This document shows positions 47,001-58,261 of a stretch of 64,000 bases of DNA, one piece after another. The stretch is taken from contig OZ022342.1 in NCBI GenBank assembly GCA_963989245.1, forward strand, positions 19,543,868-19,607,867, in the 5' to 3' direction. Source of the DNA: Nansenia antarctica. Its lineage: Eukaryota; Chordata; Actinopteri; Argentiniformes; Microstomatidae. Position numbers and translations under genes: made by a program. A model generated the notes under the pieces. It was not told where the DNA came from. It ran no database searches and saw nothing but the letters and a program-made list of their open reading frames with translations. The first letter of the stretch is position 1; each line of letters begins with the position of its first letter.

Positions 47001-47203
47001 AATACATTTCAATGTTGTTGAAAATCAATGATACACTCGCTAGTCAAGCCAAAACATTGCAATGCAATGGATTCGGTGAGTAATCCCCACTACTCTACAC
47101 TAACTAGGTAGTAGTGGGGATTACTCACCGAATCCATTGCGTTGTAATGTTTTGGCTCGACTAGCGAGTGTGTCATTGATTTTCAACAAGGCTGAAATGT
47201 ATT
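47001..47203. mobile_element. Fold-back (MITE-like) element, copy 1
   Basis: Two inverted arms of about 90-100 bp, including GGATTCGGTGAGTAATCCCC and its complement, meet around a short centre with CTACACTAACTAGG. Arm identity is high. The internal arms match the element at 50516-50864, so the two are one family. Confidence 0.8.
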
Positions 47204-47891
47204 TATATTTTTCAGAATAAAAGTCTGAACGGTCCGTCGGTTGGAGACTGCTGTCACATATTTCTCGAATCAGAATGTTGCCAAAGGGGCGGGCCGTGAT
47301 GATGAGCCAATGGACGGAGATGGGAAAGGTCAGGAGGAGTCTAAAGGCCCTATTTAAGGTCATGTATGACTATGTTTAGTCAGTTTTCTGCAGACTACTC
47401 CAAATCGTTGTTATTGCAATAAAGGTCTGCATTCCTCTGAAGACTTCTTGCCTCATGTCTACTCAATTTCTACCACGCTATCTAAACAAATGTTGTTTCA
47501 ATTTACTCAATGTTACTCTGTTGAAGATGATGGCAGAGTCTTTTGTATGTATAATCCTCTGCGGAGCCAATGTGAGAGAAGGCATGACAGACTCTGCATA
47601 CATAGTGCTTTTTGTATGCATGCTAATGCAGCCCTATTTTCTGCTCTGCCCTACCCTGGTCATAGCTGGTTTTCCCTCTGCAAACATCCCATTAAAACGA
47701 CACATGATGCTGCTGCTGCTGGTAACCAGGTTACTAAAGCACTCTGTAAGGAGGTTACCATGGTACCCAGATGTCTGGATGGCTCTAGCCTCATTTCAAC
47801 ACTATGTTCTACATTTTAACTATTTTAGTTCCTGTCCAATCTGGGTTACTCCATGCTCTACAATTCCTCTTTCTGACCCACAAAAAGAGGT

Positions 47892-47977
<86 letters not shown>

Positions 47978-49317
47978 CGTGCATGTGTGTGTGCGTGTGT
48001 ATGTGTGTGTGCCTGGCATGGGTATTGCAGCATTTCCTGAGGACAGAAAATATTTAAAGCTCGCTGTGCACCTATCACTCCTCTATCTCCATCTCACGTC
48101 CTCTCCATCCGTGCCTGCCCTCTCTCTAAACTATTCCCTACTCCTATCACCCCTCCCCCCGGTCTCTCTCTCTCTCCATTTCTCTCTCTGCCTCTAAATC
48201 CCCCATTCAGGGTATGAATGGTTGCTGTGGAAACTGCCTTCGCCCACTCCCTGCTGATGGAGGGTGCTGCTGCAGCAATCTCTCAGTTAGACAGCGTTGC
48301 CTAGCAACACGTCACATGGCGTTCCCTAGCAACACCATTACCGCAGGGTCCTGCCAATCCTAAACCCCTCTCCTCCGCCTCCTCCATCCCCCCACACCTC
48401 TCTCTCCTTCTCCTCCGTCCTCCTTATCTGGCACTCTCTTTCTTCCCAAATCACTCTGGATTTCACAAGCTCTCTCCTTCCTCTCTCCTTCCTCTCTCCT
48501 TCCTCTCTCCTTCCTGAATTGCATTGAGGAAGTGAACTTGCCTTTTTGGAGATGCAACACGTCTACCTTTGCGATATATACAATGCATTTCTCTAAGACA
48601 CCTCTAACCCTGAATTATACTGCATGTTAGTACAAAGCTGCTGCACCGTACACATACAGTAGAACCTGATACTGAATGTGCTAAGCTGTTCCTAATGATC
48701 CTGCACCCACTTTCCCCTGTTGCTTCACCATGCAATGCAATAGTCCTCAGCACTAAGACACTCCTAAACCTGCATGAATCCTCCTTCCACACTGAGCCAT
48801 TCCTGACAGTCTGTCCTCTGCGTCCAGAGAGTATTGGAGTCTCAGCAAAACCACAGAGTGGAAGTTTTCTCTCTGCTCCACAAAACTGCAGTCAGGTAGA
48901 AAAATCAATGGAGCTTATACACTCCCTCTTCTCTCCCTCCCTCCCATCCCTCTCTCTTACTCCCCCTCAATTATTTCATTCACGCCCTCACAGCCAGTGG
49001 GGTGAACAGACACACATATGCATGCGTGCAGCCACGCACATACACACAAGCATGTACGCACACACACAAAGACACATACAGACACATACACAGACACAGA
49101 CACATACACACACACACACACACACTTCAGTCAGTCAGAGTGATGCTCCCTCAATCACCCACCCTAGGGTCCGACACCTGTGCTCTAACTCCTGTCGTTG
49201 GACAGGAAATCAATGGGCTGGGCTGGCGCTGGAGAAGACATAGGCAGATGACAGGAACCCAAACCCCCGCCCAGCCTTCAGAACACAGCCACAGGAGCTT
49301 ACTAGTCAACTGTCATC

Positions 49318-49319
<2 letters not shown>

Positions 49320-49384
<65 letters not shown>
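49320..49384. repeat. (CT)n microsatellite
   Basis: About 32 perfect CT units on the plus strand, inside the CE2-CE3 intron. Confidence 0.9.
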
Positions 49385-49388
<4 letters not shown>

Positions 49389-49859
49389 CTCCTTCTGTTT
49401 GTCTCCTTCCTCTCCCTCTTTCTTACTCAGTACAGATAAATGACTTTCGATGGAGATTGTTTTTTTCTTTCTGTCATCGGAAATCAATGTCTAAATGCTC
49501 AATGAAGGTAGCGATCAACCGTTATTTCAGACCTGGCTATTTTCGGTCGATGACACCCACTGTGTCACACTTTCTTTGTCTGACACATTTGGCAGTCTGT
49601 GCGACTAGCTCTCATTGGCTTCTATTTTGGGAAGACAGCGTTGCTGTCCGTCTTTGGTCCTAGTGTTTCCAGGATGCTGCCTCTGCAGCATTCGTCTGGC
49701 AGGGGATTCTTATAGGTCATGTTTCCCATCTGCTATACTTATTTATTTTCATGTTATTTCAGATCACTGTGTCTGTGTCTGCTGGTAGCAGAAGGACTCC
49801 TGAGCACCCACACACACATAGCACGCACACACTCAAACACACACACACACACACACGCT

Positions 49860-49897
<38 letters not shown>

Positions 49898-49914
49898 GCT
49901 GGCCTCCCCCTCAC

Positions 49915-50000
49915 CTGCAGCGCTGGACACAGTGGGCCAGTTCTGGACCAGCATCCCCTGGGCTCCTTGCATCACTGAGGACTCCTCCATGTGGACTGAG
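49915..50000 (-). CDS. pcdha: Alpha protocadherin constant exon 2 (CE2)
   Basis: This 86-nt exon has acceptor GTTTCAG|CTCAGTCC and donor GCTGCAG|GTGAGG. It enters in phase 2 (first base completes a serine codon) and reads SVHMEESSVMQGAQGMLVQ followed by NWPTVSSAA. This aligns with the mammalian alpha peptide that starts SSVHLEE and ends QQWPTVSSA. The last G joins CE3 to give the aspartate of DGEGG, so phases agree on both sides. It is too short for ordinary ORF detection. It has no stop and no missing splice signal. A (TG)n tract follows the donor by about 20 nt on the minus strand. Confidence 0.93.
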
Positions 50001-50168
50001 CTGAAACAGCAAAACAAACATTCACAATTAGAACATCCAGACTGATGACATCACAATCGTCAATGATATTATTTCATTGTGAAATTCCTGCAAAATCACT
50101 TGATTGTATGCAGTAGGACCAGTCACATCTAAAATGTCCTCTGAGGCCTGTATTCACACCCTCTCCCC

Positions 50169-50217
<49 letters not shown>

Positions 50218-50444
50218 TGTGATGACATCACAATCGTCTGCCACCTCAGTTTTCCGGAGAGAGAGAGAGAGGCAGGGGGAGGGGTATTAGTTGCGTGCAA
50301 GTATCTGGCCACCCTGATGTGTCTGTGGTCTGTGAAAGATGACACTGTAGGCTGCCTTGGGTTATTCTGTTCAGTTTTAGTGTCACTTCACCTCCAATAT
50401 GATGTGTTGACTGAGAGTCAGAGGGACTAAGGAAACAAGAGAGG

Positions 50445-50475
<31 letters not shown>

Positions 50476-50515
50476 AGAGAGATAGAGATGGAGAGACGAC
50501 ATATTATGTGTAGGT

Positions 50516-50864
50516 AGCTGGTGAAAGGGGGAACAAGTTGGCAGCCAATCCAAATGTTCAGACTTTTATTTGAAAAAATGTAAATAAATTTCAACGTTGT
50601 TGAAAATCAATGACACACTCGCTAGTCAAGCCAAAATATTGCAATGTAATGGATTCTGTGAGTAATCCCCACTACTACCTAGTTAACTATAACACTATTT
50701 TACATTGTTAGCAAAAGTGAATCCATTGCATTGCAATATTTTGGCTTGACGAGTGTGTGCGAGTGTGTGATTGATTTTCAACAACATTGACATTTATTTA
50801 CATTTTTCAGAATAAAAGTCCAAACATTTGCTCGGTTGCCAACTTGTTCTGACTTTCACCAGCT
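50516..50864. mobile_element. Fold-back (MITE-like) element, copy 2
   Basis: Inverted arms of about 160 bp start AGCTGGTGAAAG and end CTTTCACCAGCT. They enclose a unique centre with CTAGTTAACTATAACACTATT. The inner arms repeat the TCAATGACACACTCGCTAGT and GAGTAATCCCCACTACT sequences of copy 1. Confidence 0.82.
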
Positions 50865-51061
50865 GCTGTCACATACCATTCTAACAATGAATGTAACTAA
50901 CCCTAACATCTGTGAACACTTAATGTTTTAATTTTCTTGGAAACCAAACACACACACACACACACACACAGTAAATGGTGCATAACACACCTTGTGCTGC
51001 ATTGCAGAGGCCACAGTCAGTGCTTGCTGCAAGCCTTACATTATGCATCTATTGGAAAAAG

Positions 51062-51063
<2 letters not shown>

Positions 51064-51103
<40 letters not shown>

Positions 51104-51204
51104 GTGTGTGTGTGCGTGTGTGTGTGTGCATTTTATTGGTGTGTGAGTGTCTTTTATTGGTGTGTGTCTGTGTGTGTTTTATTGGTGTGTGTGTGTGTGT
51201 GTGT

Positions 51205-51242
<38 letters not shown>
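51064..51242. repeat. Compound (TG)n microsatellite with an internal TTTTATTGG repeat
   Basis: TG runs are broken three times by the phrase TTTTATTGGTGTGTG, giving a higher-order repeat. It abuts copy 2 of the 224-bp duplication. Confidence 0.8.
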
Positions 51243-51243
<1 letters not shown>

Positions 51244-51464
51244 TTTAACAGGATAATACTGCTGTGTTTACAGAGGAACAATTCATCAAAGGTTAAGAGT
51301 GACTTCAAGAGACCTCCCGGGTGATCGGAGGAAGGACGTGTAGAGGAGGTAAACAGAGGCGGCGTGCGAGCAAATCCTACAAGAGGACAGGGCAGGACAA
51401 CTATTGAACATTCAATTACAGAAGCAGGGGGAACAGGCTTGAACAGGAATGAAACAACAAGCAG
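51241..51464. repeat. 224-bp duplicated segment, copy 2
   Basis: Partner of 44049-44272 with only a few differences. It is followed at 51479-51504 and 51531-51556 by a 26-bp inverted repeat (one mismatch) that copy 1 lacks on its left side. Confidence 0.85.
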
Positions 51465-52405
51465 TTGCTTGCCTGTCCTTTTGCAGTGGTTTCTTTTCTA
51501 TTGTATATTATCATATATTAATACACACCCACAATAGAAAAGAAGCCACTGCAAAAGTTTCATATTTATGTGTCAATTTGTCTGTATTTAGAGTAAAAGT
51601 GTCTGCCATTTTGAACTCAGCTACAGCTAATTGCCAAGATGGTGGATATAAGTCAGGAATGATAATATATGTAATTATCATATGATACACAATCACTCTG
51701 AACATCAACACCTTAATCAAACCAGACCATGTTGAAGGTTCTGAGATATTAAGCTATCAGGAGAGACTGCACTCTTAATATGTGACACAGTCCGGTGAAA
51801 AGGTCCGGATGTCGACAATTCTCAAATCGCACAAATGACCAAAAAGCTTCTTTACATTATTTTATTTTTTTAATAATAATTCAGGTTTTTTGCATATTAC
51901 GTTGAAGAGCCCACTCGATATAACAAACAACAGTTTTAGGATCACTAAATACTTATCATTTGTGAATTGGATTCTGTGTAGTCTGCCATAGGCTACTGGG
52001 TAAGTGATACATGGTGTGTAAACAAACGTACGTTTTAGCAAGGACTGTGTGATCATCTAATTATGTGTAGTGTGGTGGAAAATCCATAATAATCTTACAT
52101 ATATTCATGAACAAGAATACTTGAATTGTGTGTCATATTTTCATGTGACCCTTCGTGTGAATCAGTACATTGTGTAACCACTTGTTAATGCCAGAGGAGA
52201 GCATGCCCTGACCCCTTCCCAGAACAGTTTTGAGACAAACAAGGTCTTCACCAGACCCTATCACATATTGTGCATTTCCTGCAAAATGACTTGATTGTAT
52301 GCAGAAGGACCATTCATTCCCCCGGAGAAGAATCCTCATGCATTTTCATAGTGCTGTTATTCATCTAAAATGTTCTCTGCAGCCTGTATTCACACCCTCA
52401 CCCCT

Positions 52406-52407
<2 letters not shown>

Positions 52408-52489
<82 letters not shown>
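52408..52489. repeat. (CA)n microsatellite, about 41 units
   Basis: This is one of the longest perfect dinucleotide runs in the window apart from the GA tract at 56.1 kb. Confidence 0.92.
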
Positions 52490-52491
<2 letters not shown>

Positions 52492-52559
52492 TACACAGGC
52501 CAAGCCCAGAGGGCCTACTGATTAACGCATTAATCTAAATGAAGAAACAGACAGTGTGA

Positions 52560-52602
<43 letters not shown>

Positions 52603-52793
52603 TATCTAAGGCTGAGAAGGCTCACAGTCAGTTCATCAGCTCGTTTGTCCTTCACAGTCCCTCCTGAAGGACTTTGTATCCGGCAGGAGTGGCGCCCGGA
52701 ATGTAGATGACCTATATACACTATCGCACTGCAGAGCAGCAGGGCTACTGGGCTCGGCTTCTACAGCACTGTTCAGCCCCTGTGTGTGTGTGT

Positions 52794-52829
<36 letters not shown>

Positions 52830-53228
52830 ACGTGTGTGCGTGTGGTGTGTGCGGGTGTGTGTATGTGTATGTGTGTGTGTGTGTGCGCGTGTGTATGCGT
52901 GTGTGTGTGCTTCCCCCCCCCCACCCCCCCGCGGGGTGGCTGAGAGTACAGACAGGGCGCAGCTGGCCCAAAAAGGAGGCAACGAGGGGTCACACACATG
53001 TGTCATCAGTCGTCATGGTGGCTGTTGCTGATCTGACATGTCGGTTTGTGTTGTCTGCAGGCTGGTGTGGCTGTAGCCTGTAGTCTAAGTGCTTTACCGC
53101 CAACTTCCCAGTCTTTGTAATGCAGACATGCATAGCATGTTAGGTCAGTTGCACTCCGGAGTCTAAGAGCTCTGAAACGATGGCTAACGTTCTACATTAT
53201 GGCCACTCAGCAAGATTCCTTTCAGTGT

Positions 53229-53411
53229 GGGGCGCCTGGGTGGTGTAGCTCACTAAGGCATGTAATTGCAGGGTTCCTGGTTCTATTCCTGGTTCTATTC
53301 CTGGTTCTATTCCGGCTACCTATTCTGCATGTCATCCCTCCTCTTTCTCACCTATCCTTACTGTCAATCTCAACTGTCTCTGTCCCAATCAAGCAGAAGT
53401 GCCCTAAAAAG
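53229..53411 (+). mobile_element. tRNA-derived SINE
   Basis: The head reads GGGCGCCTGGGTGGTGTAGC, with an A-box-like TGGTGTAGCTCACTAAGG and a B-box-like GGTTCTATTCC about 36 bp later. The 12-bp phrase CTGGTTCTATTC is present three times in tandem (53277-53312), so the B box is triplicated. A pyrimidine-rich body follows and runs directly into the LINE. Confidence 0.65.
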
Positions 53412-55430
53412 GCTTGTCCGCTAGCTCATCTAGGCATGTCTGACCATGTGTCAATCCTCCTGATTCCTGCATACACTACAATGGGGAAAAGTGCTCCCAC
53501 CACCACTAAGACTGTCAGAACCTGGCCAGAAGGGTCCGCTCCACTGCAGATCTGCCTAAATGACACCCTATGGCAGGAATATGAGCATGAGGACCTGGAA
53601 CAGTACACGTCGTCGGTTCTGAACCACATAGTGAACTGCACCAACTCAGTCACCGTGGACAAACGGGTCCGGGTCTACCCCAACACGAAGCCATGGATGA
53701 CTGGGAAGGTCCGAAAACTGATAAATGAGAGGGACAACGCCTTCTTCGCAGGGAAGCGCACACCGCTGTACAGCTCCACCAGGGCCAACATAAAGCGCGG
53801 CATCAAAGCGGCCAAGGCAGCGCACAGAGAGAAGATTGAGGAATGCCTCCTGAGCAACGACTCCAGGCGGATGTGGCAGGGGGTTCAGCAGATGACAAAC
53901 TTCAGAGCCAACAGGCTCACAGCCGCAGAGGACGACCCCCTGCTGGCGGGAAAGCTGAACACCTTCTACGCCCGGTTCGACGAGGGGCGAACGGAGGTAA
54001 CCACAACACAAACACCACTCTCTCCAGCTCTCAGCAGCCTCACCCTCACAGAGCACGAGGTGAGACGCGTACTGAAGGCGGTGGACCCCAGGAAAGCCTC
54101 AGGGCCGGATGGCGTCCTGGGACGGGTGCTGAGAGACTGCGCCGACCAGCTGGCCGGGGTTTTCACCAACATCTTTAACCAGTCCCTGTCCCAGGCCACC
54201 GTCCCACCCTGCCTGAAAACCTCAACTATCATCCCAGTCCCGAAGAAAAGCACGGTGAGCTGCCTAAACGACTACCGCCCGGTGGCACTCACACCAATCA
54301 TCATGAAGTGCTTCGAGAAACTAGTCCGGGCCCACATACTCACACGCCTCCCGCCCAACCTGGATCCATACCAGTTCGCCTACAGAGCCCACAGGTCCAC
54401 AGAGGACGCCATAGCGACGACTCTCCACGCCACTCTATCCCACCTGGAGAGGGGAAACAGCTACGCGAGACTGCTCTTCGTGGACTTCAGCTCCGCCTTC
54501 AACACCATCCTTCCAGACAGGCTAGTGACCAAACTACTAGACCTGGGTCTATCACACTCTATATGTGCGTGGATCAAGGACTTCCTGACCGACCGCCCCC
54601 AGAGGGTGCGGGTGGGCCCCCACACCTCCACAGCCCTCAGCCTCAGCACTGGGTCACCCCAGGGCTGCGTGCTAAGCCCCATCCTCTACAACCTCTACAC
54701 CCACGACTTCACCCCCGTCCACCCCAGCAACTACATCGTAAAGTTTGCAGACGACACCACCGTGGTGGGATGTATCTCGGGGGGGGACGAGGCGGCGTAC
54801 AGGGATGAGGTAGAGCAACTGAGCAAGCTGTGCAAGGTTAACAACCTGCTGCTAAACAAGTCAAAGACCCAGGAATTCATCGTAGACTTCAGGAGGAAAA
54901 AGTCCGAGATCCAGCCCCTGCTCATCGACGGAGAGAGCGTGGAGAGAGTCTCAACCCTCCGATTCCTGGGACACAACATGCGGGATGACCTGGCCTGGAA
55001 GGACAACACTAAAGGCACCATCAAGAGGGCACAACAGCGGCTATACACCCTGAGATGCCTCAGGAAACAACACAACAAGCAGGAGATACTGGTGGCCTTC
55101 TACCACGGCGCAGTGGAGAGCATCCTCACCTTCGGCATCTCCAACTGGTTCCACAGCTGCACAACAGCGGAGAGAAACGAGCTACAGAGAGTCGTGAGAA
55201 CAGCACAGAAGATCACCGGCGCCCCCCTCCCCTCTCTGGAGGAGCTGTACAACACACGCTGTCTCAGGAGGGCCTCCAAGATCTCCAAGGACCCGACCCA
55301 CCCTGGGCACGTACACTTTGTCAAGCTGCCCTCGAACAGGAGGTACAGGACCCCGGCCGCTAAGACAAACAGACTGAAGGACTGCTTCTACCACAGGGCC
55401 GTCAAGGCCCTGAACACAGAAAAGGCCTAA
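53412..55430 (+). CDS. LINE reverse transcriptase ORF, N-terminally truncated
   Basis: About 670 residues of open frame. Visible motifs are KPWMTGKVRKLINERDNAF, RKASGPDGVLGRVLRDCA, SCLNDYRPVALTPIIMKC, LLFVDFSSAFNTILP, GSPQGCVLSPILYNLYTHD and the catalytic FADDTT, followed by NNLLLNKSKT and RTAQKITGAPLPSL. All reverse-transcriptase blocks are present in order and no stop occurs. The first two thirds of the endonuclease are missing, so the copy cannot move by itself. The open frame continues upstream to an ATG at 53199, but that part is SINE sequence read by chance. The family is the common fish L2/Rex1-like type; the exact name is not certain. Confidence 0.85.
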   Translation, partial: ACPLAHLGMSDHVSILLIPAYTTMGKSAPTTTKTVRTWPEGSAPLQICLNDTLWQEYEHEDLEQYTSSVLNHIVNCTNSVTVDKRVRVYPNTKPWMTGKVRKLINERDNAFFAGKRTPLYSSTRANIKRGIKAAKAAHREKIEECLLSNDSRRMWQGVQQMTNFRANRLTAAEDDPLLAGKLNTFYARFDEGRTEVTTTQTPLSPALSSLTLTEHEVRRVLKAVDPRKASGPDGVLGRVLRDCADQLAGVFTNIFNQSLSQATVPPCLKTSTIIPVPKKSTVSCLNDYRPVALTPIIMKCFEKLVRAHILTRLPPNLDPYQFAYRAHRSTEDAIATTLHATLSHLERGNSYARLLFVDFSSAFNTILPDRLVTKLLDLGLSHSICAWIKDFLTDRPQRVRVGPHTSTALSLSTGSPQGCVLSPILYNLYTHDFTPVHPSNYIVKFADDTTVVGCISGGDEAAYRDEVEQLSKLCKVNNLLLNKSKTQEFIVDFRRKKSEIQPLLIDGESVERVSTLRFLGHNMRDDLAWKDNTKGTIKRAQQRLYTLRCLRKQHNKQEILVAFYHGAVESILTFGISNWFHSCTTAERNELQRVVRTAQKITGAPLPSLEELYNTRCLRRASKISKDPTHPGHVHFVKLPSNRRYRTPAAKTNRLKDCFYHRAVKALNTEKA

Positions 55431-55795
55431 GTTCTGGGCCCAGGACAGTCCGGACGGATTGTATGGCAGCTAGTGCTGAGGCACAAACATTTTCAAGCCT
55501 GCAAACTGTGACACTTTAAAATAATGTGAAAAAATACTTTTTGTGCAATATGACAACCCTAGTTGACTATCTGTGCAGTTAGTACAGTGGATTGTGTACA
55601 TAGCCTTTATTGATGTAAACCAGCTCCTTACCTTCTTGTGATTTTATGCATCTATGCTTTTTCTAAAATGTGTTTTCTTTTTCCTTTCCTAACACCAGGG
55701 GAGCCACCCCTCCTAAATTTCGTTGTTTGGTACCTGTACTGTAGCAATGACAAATAAAGTCCATTCCATTCCATTCCATTCCATTCCATTCCAAA
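53412..55795 (+). mobile_element. 5'-truncated LINE (L2/Rex1-like) with intact RT frame and (ATTCC)n tail
   Basis: The element begins at the end of its apurinic endonuclease domain (HLGMSDHVSILLIPAY) and continues through the full reverse transcriptase, a 3' UTR and AATAAAG, to an (ATTCC)n tail at about 55765-55795. It lies on the plus strand, opposite to the alpha genes, in the CE1-CE2 intron. Confidence 0.85.
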
Positions 55796-55989
55796 AAAAC
55801 ATATTTTTTTCAAAAGAAAAGATTCCTTTCAGAAGTGATGTCTAGAAGATGTCTATGAGCAAAAAGGGACAATGGCAAAAGGAATAGTCTATGTTCATAC
55901 TGCGTAGGTGATACTCAGTGGAAGGGTGCGGTTTTGGGCGCTCCTATCGAGGTTAAAAGTCACCAGAGGCAAAAGAGGAAAGTGCTTAC

Positions 55990-56048
55990 CTCTGCATTCC
56001 TGCCCTCAAAGAAGCGAGTATCGCCAGTCAGCATTTCGGGGCTTTTGG
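55990..56048 (-). CDS. pcdha: Alpha protocadherin constant exon 1 (CE1), with two compensating 1-bp indels as written
   Basis: This 59-nt exon has acceptor CCCATAG|CCAAAAG and donor GCAGAG|GTAAGC; 59 nt is what the phases of the variable exon (0) and CE2 require. Read from the start in phase 0 it gives PKAPKC then a stop. Reading one base later gives KPRNADWRYS, and the phase set by the donor gives ASLRAGMQS. Together these match the mammalian pattern ending DWRYSASLRAGMHS. The simplest account is one extra A in an AAAA run and one missing G at TCG/GCT. If real, all alpha isoforms using this exon would be truncated; an assembly consensus error beside the long GA repeat is more likely. The exon is too short for ordinary ORF detection. 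Confidence 0.85.
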
Positions 56049-56054
56049 CTATGG

Positions 56055-56480
<426 letters not shown>

Positions 56481-58202
56481 GAGTTAGTTTGATCTCAGAG
56501 AGGCCAGATATCTCATTAATTAATCATGGTGCACATTCCAGCCCTGCATCCTGATAGGAGCACTGCAGTTCTGTAAGACAGTGTGTCTGCCATCAAACAC
56601 ACGCACACATGCCCTTTACAAAATGACATTGAGAGACACACTGATACATTCTGAGATAATGAATGTGCATGTTAATCGGTCAGAGGATTTGTGGATTTCT
56701 GCACAAATGTTTGTATGTACCGTACAGTATTTGAGTTACCGGTATGTCTATTTGTGTGTGTGTAAATAAATCTGTCTGGTCTTGATGAAGTCAGGTAGAG
56801 TGCCGCAGGCTCAGAGCTCCAGGCAGCTCTGTTAAACGACTACCTCATCAGTCACACTGCAGCTGGGCTTTAGGGGTAATCCAATCATCAAGAACCCCTG
56901 TCACCACGGCAACCGCACCCTACACCCCTGTTCATGTTGGACTTGGGTAAATGGCTGCTCTCCTAAGGCAGCCATACATTAGTCAAGTTCATTAATGTTC
57001 TCCAGAAGACTGCTCCATGAGCATGTAGACAAATAGGCCTACTGTATGTTTTTAATTGACCTAATTAATTCAAGCCCGTACTGGCTTGATTTGGCTTTTT
57101 ACAAGGTTCAACCATAGCTATCGGTTCACAATAGATTTTCAGAGCTTTGAATATATTAAATGATATATCATCATCATCATCATCTTCTTCTTCTTCATCA
57201 CAGAAATCTGGTCACAGCCCTGGACCTCAGACCTATGGTCTAGGCGTGAGATGTGGTTTAAGATAGAACCTTCTCATTTTAATAGCACCCCAGATAAAGA
57301 GGGTACATTATGTACTTTAATGAAGTTAATTCAGAGGGGAGCATCTTCTGCTCTGACACACAGCTTCTGAGTGAATCTAATTTGTGGGGCTAGGAAACAG
57401 GGGCTGGAGGTTAATTCAATTTGCCTCTTATCTTGGCGAGACGTCTGCTCTGCTTATTACTCCTACACCAGTGACAGGGGGGAGAGTTAACATGGCCCGT
57501 CTACTGCCAGACCCCCACCGTGAAGAACACAAATCAAACCCTGTGGCCTCTAAACAACGTCCTGACAATGTTATGGCCTTCAACCTATCCACCCCCTCAG
57601 ACAGATAAAACTGGAACACATCAGATCACATGCAAGCTCATTAGAGCAGGAAGCCCAGATCTCTGCTCGTTAGAGTAAACATGAGTTCACGGCAATTAAG
57701 CAGGGACAAATTATATACAAATTGTGAACAGACATAATAACATTGCCACCATAAGTAGAGCACAAATGAATTGAAATAGATGTCTCTGTTTAACAGTGAC
57801 GTTTGCACTCTTCAAGGAAGTCTTCATTAAAGGTATCATCTAAGGTCATTCTTATGGAAATGAAACACACATAGACGTCTTAAACAGGTTCGATGACAGC
57901 AGAACTCAGACTACACTCTGTCCGTGTTTATCCTATTTCTAAGTGCAACTGCAGACCATATTTCATTACAGCCATGTTATGATGAATATTCTTGTGCCTG
58001 TCATTTCCTGTAAGCAGTCAGCTCTGACTCCTAATGCTCTAACATGAATGCCAGCAGCACTTTCCTACGGCAGCATTGATTGGAATTAGGGTATAGAGGA
58101 GAGGCAGTAGAAATGCCTACAAGAGAGAACACTGGCATCTATGTGAAAGACTTGTAAGGAAGACCCGTAGTGGGATGTCCTTTCAAGACAACAAATGTAA
58201 CA

Positions 58203-58261
<59 letters not shown>

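Larger units (their letters stand above)
45589..49914 (-). other. Alpha intron between CE2 and CE3
   Basis: No further exon is seen. It holds GA-rich repeats (46057-46120), imperfect (TG)n (46510-46600), a fold-back element (47001-47203), (TG)n (47893-48012), CT-rich sequence (48360-48520), (CA)n (49081-49125), a (CT)n run of about 33 units (49320-49384), and (CA)n (49807-49896) next to the CE2 donor. Around 47290-47450 a CCAAT motif, a TATTTAAGG box and a nearby AATAAA suggest a promoter-like or LTR-like piece, not resolved. Confidence 0.6.
50001..55989 (-). other. Alpha intron between CE1 and CE2
   Basis: It contains (CA)n (50171-50216), a fold-back element (50516-50864), the second 224-bp repeat (51241-51464), (CA)n of about 41 units (52408-52489), (TG)n tracts (52563-52592, 52782-52910) and a SINE-LINE composite (53229-55795). 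No further alpha exon is seen. Confidence 0.65.

Noticed and set aside
47280..47460. Possible promoter or LTR with CCAAT, TATTTAAGG and AATAAA
   Set aside because: The boundaries, terminal dinucleotides and target duplication could not be found, so it is mentioned only within the intron entry.
47895..48197. Cysteine/valine-rich frames in TG tracts throughout 43-53 kb
   Set aside because: They are dinucleotide repeats translated; none has a family signature.
53199..53411. N-terminal 70 residues of the 743-codon frame as part of a protein
   Set aside because: The DNA is a tRNA-derived SINE with A- and B-box-like sequences; the repetitive FLVLF peptide is the B-box repeat read in frame.
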